The notes under the pieces are model-generated. The model did no database searches, was not told the origin of the DNA, and saw only the letters and a program-made list of their open reading frames with translations. A program made the position numbers and the translations under genes. From PCC-10605 sp964409355 (GTDB lineage: Bacteria; Cyanobacteriota; Cyanobacteriia; Cyanobacteriales; Cyanobacteriaceae): a stretch of DNA of 18,516 nucleotides. Location of the stretch: the NCBI GenBank assembly GCA_964409355.1, contig CAYPDC010000080.1, positions 1 to 18,516 of the forward strand, read 5' to 3'. Shown here one piece after another: positions 14,482 through 18,516 of the stretch (position 1 is the stretch's first letter; every line of letters starts with the position of its first letter).

Positions 14482-15624
14482 ATGGATAATGAAGCCTTGC
14501 TACTGGAGCAGTACAGAAAAATACAGGATTTGCCATTAGATAACTATCGTGTCGGTTATCAAATAGCGACGGAAACTGTTGAGAGAGAATTATTACTCAA
14601 TCCTAGATTGTCAGGAGTCTTTATCTTAAAAGAAGATGAAGTGGTAGGGATGATTTCCCGTCGTAAATTTTTTGAGCAAATGAGTAAGGAATATGCTAGG
14701 GAAATTTATCGAGATCGTCCTGTTTTACTACTTTTAAATAACCTGAACTATCAACCGTTACAAATTTCCTCTGATACGGAAATAAATGAAAGTGTAAAAT
14801 TAGCTCTCAGTCGTAATGCTGAATATATTTATGAACCGATTATTGTAACGAAAAATGATAGGTATATCGGAATGATTGAGTTGAGTGTACTAATTTTTGC
14901 TCAGGCTCAAATGTTTTCGGAAATTAACGAAAAATTGTTAGATCAAGACAAAAAATTGAGAAAATCCGCTAAGAAAATTGAGAAAGAAAAAGATAGGGTA
15001 AAAGAATATGCAGAACAACTAGAAGATGAGCAGAAAAAATTAAAAGAGGCGAATAAATTGTTGGAGAAACAAACTAAAGAGTTGGAAAAACAAAAAGAAA
15101 AATTATTATCGCAAAAAGAAAAAATTGCTGGATTAAATGAAAAATTTTCTGAGTTAGCCCTAGTTTTATCTGAAGAAGGTAAAATTACTTTTAATATTTT
15201 AAAAGATAGTGTTCATAAAGTGATTCAATTCACTGAGGAAATTGGTGACATTGGGGTTAATTTTCAAGATAAATTTCAAAGGGTTAATGAAGCAACTGAA
15301 TTGATTAAACGTATTAATAAAAGAGTAGAAAATTTATCTTTTCAAGTGTCGGTAATGGTGGCAAATTTACCGGCAGACGATGGGAAAGGATCATCAGTAA
15401 ATATGGTTTCTGAGGAAATTAAAAAATTAAGTGTCCAAATTACTGAAGCTAATACCACCGTTAATCAGATTGCTAAAGAGTTAAAACCAGAAATTAAAAC
15501 TTTGGTGGCTACTGCGGAGCAAAATAAAAAGGTTGTTATGGGTTTATCTAAGAGTTCGGAAAACACAGAATTAGCCTTAAATAAACTTAGTGATTTATTA
15601 GAGGAAAAACAACAAGATGAATAA
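14482..15624 (+). CDS. CBS-pair / coiled-coil protein with MCP-like C-terminus, first gene of pst operon
   Basis: A soluble 380-residue protein I cannot name. Residues about 15-140 look like a CBS-domain pair: LSGVFILKEDEVVGMISRRKFF (43-64), followed by a second unit with YIYEPIIVTKNDRYIGMIELS (115-135). The SRRKFFE...YAREIYRDRP segment is of the kind found ahead of GGDEF/EAL and other signalling domains. Residues about 143-225 are a highly charged Lys/Glu coiled coil. From 226 to 375 the sequence is helical, and around 281-320 it resembles a degenerate chemoreceptor hairpin tip: DDGKGSSVNMVSEEIKKLS against the usual GEAGKGFAVVADEVRKLA. There is no signal peptide, membrane segment, kinase or GGDEF domain. 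It overlaps pstCA by 8 bases, implying translational coupling, and lies behind the Pho-box array. A role in sensing or relaying phosphate or nucleotide status to the transporter is an inference from context. Confidence 0.8.
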   Translation: MDNEALLLEQYRKIQDLPLDNYRVGYQIATETVERELLLNPRLSGVFILKEDEVVGMISRRKFFEQMSKEYAREIYRDRPVLLLLNNLNYQPLQISSDTEINESVKLALSRNAEYIYEPIIVTKNDRYIGMIELSVLIFAQAQMFSEINEKLLDQDKKLRKSAKKIEKEKDRVKEYAEQLEDEQKKLKEANKLLEKQTKELEKQKEKLLSQKEKIAGLNEKFSELALVLSEEGKITFNILKDSVHKVIQFTEEIGDIGVNFQDKFQRVNEATELIKRINKRVENLSFQVSVMVANLPADDGKGSSVNMVSEEIKKLSVQITEANTTVNQIAKELKPEIKTLVATAEQNKKVVMGLSKSSENTELALNKLSDLLEEKQQDE

Positions 15625-17521
15625 ATTATCAACTATGAAATGGAACGGAAATTATCTTACTTGGCAGGAGATAATATTTACTATTTTAGGATACATTCCC
15701 ATCGTCATTACTGGAAGTATTTTCTTGATCTTTATTACTCAAACCTTCCAATTTTTTCAAGAAGTTTCCTTGATTAATTTTCTTTCCAGTCGAGAATGGA
15801 CTCCAAATCACAGTGAGCCTCAATTCGGGATTATTGTTCTTTTAACTGCCACTTTATTAATCACTTTTATTGCGTTAATGGTAGCAATTCCTTTGGGAAT
15901 TTTGGCGGCAATTTATCTTACACAATATGCCCCTATTTGGTTGAGAAGATTATTAAGAATCACCCTCGAATCTTTAGGAGGAATACCTGGGGTAGTTTAT
16001 GGTTATTTTGCTTTTTTATTCCTGACTCCTTTCTTATCTAACACCTTATTTCCTTCTATTTCCGTTTTTAATGCTTTGAGTGGCGGACTTTGTGTGGGAC
16101 TTTTTATTCTCCCTCTCATCACTTCTTCCACAGAGGATGCTTTTCGGGCTGTTCCTTCAGAAATGCTTAATTCTGGTTATGCTTTAGCTTTGACAAAATC
16201 AGAGGTGGTTCGCTTAATTCTGTTACCTTCTGCCTTACCTCGTATCTTATCGGCTGTTACTCTAGCCGCTTCGGTGGCTATGGGGGAAACGATGATAGTT
16301 GCGATCGCATCTGGATTAGAACCGAATTTAAGTTTAAATCCCTTAGATACCATGGCAACCATAACTAGCTTTATTCTTCAGATTAGCACCGGCACAGTGG
16401 AGTTTGACTCTTTAATTTTTAAAACTATTTTCACCCTCGGATTTATCTTATTTATCCTTACCTTCATTCTCAACACTCTGAGTTATTGGTTACAGAATCG
16501 GCAAAGCACAGTGGTATTAGGAAAGGAAAGAAATCAATCTTATTCCCCATTGAGTCAAAATGGTGGTGATCATTCTCCCTTATCTGGTGAGCAAAATATG
16601 ATTACAGAAAATCTGATTACCTCCTCCTTTAGAATTTGGCTCGATCGCATCTTGGGAATCTTGGGCTTTTGCAGTGCTTTTATCGGTGTTGTGATAATTG
16701 TTGTCTTATTTTGGCAAATCGGTTTCAAAGGAATCCCTTATCTTAATTGGACATTTTTCACTAGCTTTGCTTCTCGTAATCCAGAAGAATCAGGGATTCT
16801 GGCTGCATTGGGGGGCAGTTTATGGCTATTGGTTTTGACTCTGGTGATGGTAGTACCTTTAGGGGTAGGAAGTGCCATTTATTTAGAAGAATACCGCCGA
16901 GAAAATGTATTTAACCGTTTTTTAGAGGTTGCCATCGCCAATTTAGCGGCTATACCTTCTATTCTTTATGGTTTATTAGGATTAGAAATTTTTGTGAGAG
17001 TGATTACACAGTTAGCCGCATCTTTTGGAGGAGAAGGGGGAGAATCTATGAATGGCTACAGTATTATTTCTGGAGCATTAGTTCTAACATTGATCACTTT
17101 ACCCATCATGATTGTCACCAGTCGCTCGGCGTTGAAAAGCGTTAGCCGAACCTTGCGAGAAAGTGGTTATGCCGTGGGTATGACAAAAGAGCAAGTATTG
17201 AGCAAAATCATTATCCCTTCTGCTTTACCCGGTATCATTACTGGGGTTTTACTCTCACAAATTCGGGCTTTAGCGGAAACCGCCGCTTTGATTGGAGTGG
17301 GTGCTAGTGCCTCGGTGCTTTTCTTACCCCCTATCAGTTGGGAAGGTTTAACCAGCAGTTATACCACTTTACCTGTACTCATCTTTTATTGGATACAAAG
17401 TCCGAAGGAGGAAGTGCAGTCTTTAGCGGCGGCGGCGATTGTTGTTCTCGTGGGAATACTCTTTATTCTCAGTATAATTGCTCTTTGGGTTCGGGAATCT
17501 TCCCAAGTTCGTTCTGTTTAA
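15617..17521 (+). CDS. pstCA: Fused phosphate ABC transporter permease PstC-PstA
   Basis: A single 634-residue inner-membrane protein containing both halves of the Pst phosphate channel, which are normally two proteins of about 300 residues. Residues 1-296 are PstC-like, with six hydrophobic segments (about 26-46, 72-97, 121-140, 154-170, 205-232, 269-292) and an EAA coupling loop at 181-208 ending ILLPSALP. Residues 338-634 are PstA-like, with six more segments and an EAA loop at 511-538 ending IIIPSALPG. The hydrophilic linker (about 293-337) is rich in Ser, Asn and Gln. The frame is continuous with no sign of an assembly join. The ATG (15617) overlaps the previous gene by 8 bases; pstB follows after 36 bases. 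A true fusion fits, because both halves are complete. The symbol is descriptive. Confidence 0.93.
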   Translation: MNKLSTMKWNGNYLTWQEIIFTILGYIPIVITGSIFLIFITQTFQFFQEVSLINFLSSREWTPNHSEPQFGIIVLLTATLLITFIALMVAIPLGILAAIYLTQYAPIWLRRLLRITLESLGGIPGVVYGYFAFLFLTPFLSNTLFPSISVFNALSGGLCVGLFILPLITSSTEDAFRAVPSEMLNSGYALALTKSEVVRLILLPSALPRILSAVTLAASVAMGETMIVAIASGLEPNLSLNPLDTMATITSFILQISTGTVEFDSLIFKTIFTLGFILFILTFILNTLSYWLQNRQSTVVLGKERNQSYSPLSQNGGDHSPLSGEQNMITENLITSSFRIWLDRILGILGFCSAFIGVVIIVVLFWQIGFKGIPYLNWTFFTSFASRNPEESGILAALGGSLWLLVLTLVMVVPLGVGSAIYLEEYRRENVFNRFLEVAIANLAAIPSILYGLLGLEIFVRVITQLAASFGGEGGESMNGYSIISGALVLTLITLPIMIVTSRSALKSVSRTLRESGYAVGMTKEQVLSKIIIPSALPGIITGVLLSQIRALAETAALIGVGASASVLFLPPISWEGLTSSYTTLPVLIFYWIQSPKEEVQSLAAAAIVVLVGILFILSIIALWVRESSQVRSV

Positions 17522-17547
17522 CTTTTGATTTTTTTATTTATTTTTAA

Positions 17548-17553
17548 AGAGGA
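17548..17553 (+). promoter_or_regulatory. Ribosome-binding site deciding the pstB start
   Basis: AGAGGA lies 4 bases before ATG 17558, supporting this start over the in-frame ATG at 17525, which has only a T-rich leader. Confidence 0.6.
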
Positions 17554-17557
17554 AATT

Positions 17558-18346
17558 ATGACCATTGATTCTGTTTTACAAGTAGAAAACCTATCTGTTT
17601 TATCTCAAAATCATCCCATTATTGCTGGTGTTTATCTCGATTTTAAACCTAATTATGTTACTGGTATTATGGGGCGATCGGGCTGTGGCAAAAGTACATT
17701 AATGCGTTGTTTTAATCGTTTAAATGATTTAGTGGATGGTTTAAAAGTTGAAGGCAATGTCCTTTTTAGGGGAAAAAATATCTATAGCTCAGATTATGAC
17801 CTAGTTACATTGCGTCGTCAAATCGGCATGGTGTTTCAAAGACCCGCTCCCTTTGCCACTACCATTTACCAAAATATTACCATGGCACTAAAGGCTAATG
17901 GTTATCGTGGCAATCTCGATGATGTAGTGGAAGAAGCCTTAACTAAAGTCGGTTTGTGGAATGAAGTGAAAAACCGTCTTCATAAAAGTGCTTTAGTCCT
18001 TTCTGGTGGACAACAACAAAGACTTTGTATTGCAAGAGCGATCGCCATTCAACCAGAAATATTACTCTTAGACGAGCCTTGTTCTGCATTAGATCCTATT
18101 TCCACTCTCGAAATCGAAAATTTGATCTACAACCTCAAACAAAACTATACTATTATTCTCACTACCCACGACCTAAAACAAATAGCAAGGGTCTGCGATG
18201 AAGTAGTTTATATGAATTTGAAAGAAAATGATCAGGGGCAAAAAACAGGTTTTATAGTAGAAACCAACACAGTAGAAAATATCTTTCTCAATCCTCAAAA
18301 CGAGGAAACACTGGCTTACACGACTTATTTTTCTACTGCTAGATAA
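17558..18346 (+). CDS. pstB: Phosphate ABC transporter ATP-binding protein PstB
   Basis: The cytoplasmic ATPase that powers phosphate import through the PstC/PstA channel. All ABC motifs are present: Walker A GRSGCGKST (39-47), Q-loop VFQRPAPFATTIYQNI (92-107, PstB-type), signature LSGGQQQR (148-155), Walker B ILLLDEP (168-174), D-loop SALDP and switch His204 in TTHDLKQ. The 262-residue length fits PstB. An in-frame ATG exists at 17525, but the ATG at 17558 is chosen because an AGAGGA ribosome-binding site (17548-17553) precedes it and family members begin close to this point. It lies 36 bases after pstCA, in the same operon. No phoU follows; a tnpB fragment does. Confidence 0.95.
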   Translation: MTIDSVLQVENLSVLSQNHPIIAGVYLDFKPNYVTGIMGRSGCGKSTLMRCFNRLNDLVDGLKVEGNVLFRGKNIYSSDYDLVTLRRQIGMVFQRPAPFATTIYQNITMALKANGYRGNLDDVVEEALTKVGLWNEVKNRLHKSALVLSGGQQQRLCIARAIAIQPEILLLDEPCSALDPISTLEIENLIYNLKQNYTIILTTHDLKQIARVCDEVVYMNLKENDQGQKTGFIVETNTVENIFLNPQNEETLAYTTYFSTAR

Positions 18347-18364
18347 TGTGAGTTCGGACTTATA

Positions 18365-18387
18365 GGGGTTGGATAATATTCAACCCC
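18365..18387. terminator. Stem-loop downstream of pstB
   Basis: GGGGTTG (18365-18371) pairs perfectly with CAACCCC (18381-18387) across a 9-base AT-rich loop, 19 bases after the pstB stop. No T-run follows, so Rho-independent termination is uncertain. The GGGGTTG...CAACCCC palindrome could equally be a dispersed repeat or part of the neighbouring IS remnant. Confidence 0.45.
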
Positions 18388-18516
18388 CGTTATTGAAATT
18401 ATTGAACCGTTCATTGTTGATTGATTTTGCTAGATTCCGATTACGCACCATGTTCCTTACTTGTAGGTCTTCTATCGCCACTAAGTCTGACAACTGTATA
18501 ACGGATTGGGCTAATT
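18380..18516 (-). pseudogene. tnpB: Truncated tnpB (IS200/IS605 RNA-guided nuclease) fragment, runs off the window
   Basis: Reading the minus strand inward from 18514, the frame encodes LAQSVIQLSDLVAIEDLQ followed by VRNMVRNRNLAKSI. This is the highly conserved TnpB segment around RuvC motif II, including the catalytic Glu of IED. In intact TnpB this is followed by SDASWSQF-like sequence and then the RuvC III and zinc-finger region. Here the similarity stops at about 18419, and the frame continues with unrelated residues to a TGA at 18380-18382. The 3' third of the gene is therefore missing, which makes an active nuclease unlikely. The 5' part lies outside the window. Confidence 0.8.

Noticed and set aside
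1..18516. CRISPR array, tRNA or rRNA genes
   Set aside because: No regularly spaced direct repeats with unique spacers and no cloverleaf or rRNA-like segments were seen on either strand by eye; a tRNAscan or CRISPR search was not possible here.

Overview
The window comes from a cyanobacterium. At least a dozen GCGATCGC (HIP1) octamers are scattered through it, base composition is AT-rich, and it carries chlP (phytyl tail of chlorophyll), rpaA (clock and light output regulator) and urtB in cyanobacterial forms. The HIP1 density and low GC suggest a unicellular Chroococcales type such as Geminocystis or Cyanobacterium; that genus-level guess is inference.

Layout. 1-1450: pstS, the periplasmic phosphate-binding protein, with a twin-arginine-like signal peptide, followed by two palindromic hairpins. 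1452-4408: a PBP4-type D-Ala-D-Ala carboxypeptidase (+), an aspC-type aminotransferase (-) and a small conserved hypothetical gene (-). 4505-4858: a decayed IS200/IS605 element that keeps a TnpB C-terminal tail and a right-end hairpin. 4891-8334: a second-type FabF ketosynthase (-), a lipoprotein of unknown function (+) and ygfZ (-). Two copies of a small ISL3-like MITE sit here, one just before the ketosynthase start and one at the lipoprotein 3' end with a perfect 8-bp target duplication. 8361-11173: an NtcA-type promoter, an orphan urtB and murE. 11405-13596: chlP and rpaA, both (-). 13597-14481: a long non-coding region holding a second MITE type, a third copy of the ISL3-like MITE and a four-unit Pho-box array. 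14482-18346: an operon of a CBS/coiled-coil/MCP-like protein, a fused PstC-PstA permease and PstB. 18380-18516: a truncated tnpB fragment running off the end.

How it fits together. The phosphate importer needs PstS, PstC, PstA and PstB. All are here, but pstS lies about 13 kb from the pstCA-pstB operon. The operon's first gene is not pstS or phoU but an undescribed soluble protein with a CBS pair, a long coiled coil and a hairpin that resembles a degenerate chemoreceptor signalling tip. It overlaps pstCA by 8 bases and lies behind an 11-bp-periodic Pho-box array, so it very probably belongs to the phosphate-starvation regulon. It is the best candidate for a new component in this window.

The other strong theme is small mobile DNA reshaping gene edges. 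One MITE replaced the last codons of the lipoprotein gene, and the pre-insertion ending can be reconstructed. Another abuts the TTG start of the ketosynthase gene, and an IS605 remnant supplies a spurious N-terminal extension to a hypothetical ORF. The remaining genes (dacB, aspC, murE, chlP, rpaA, ygfZ) are ordinary housekeeping genes with intact catalytic motifs.
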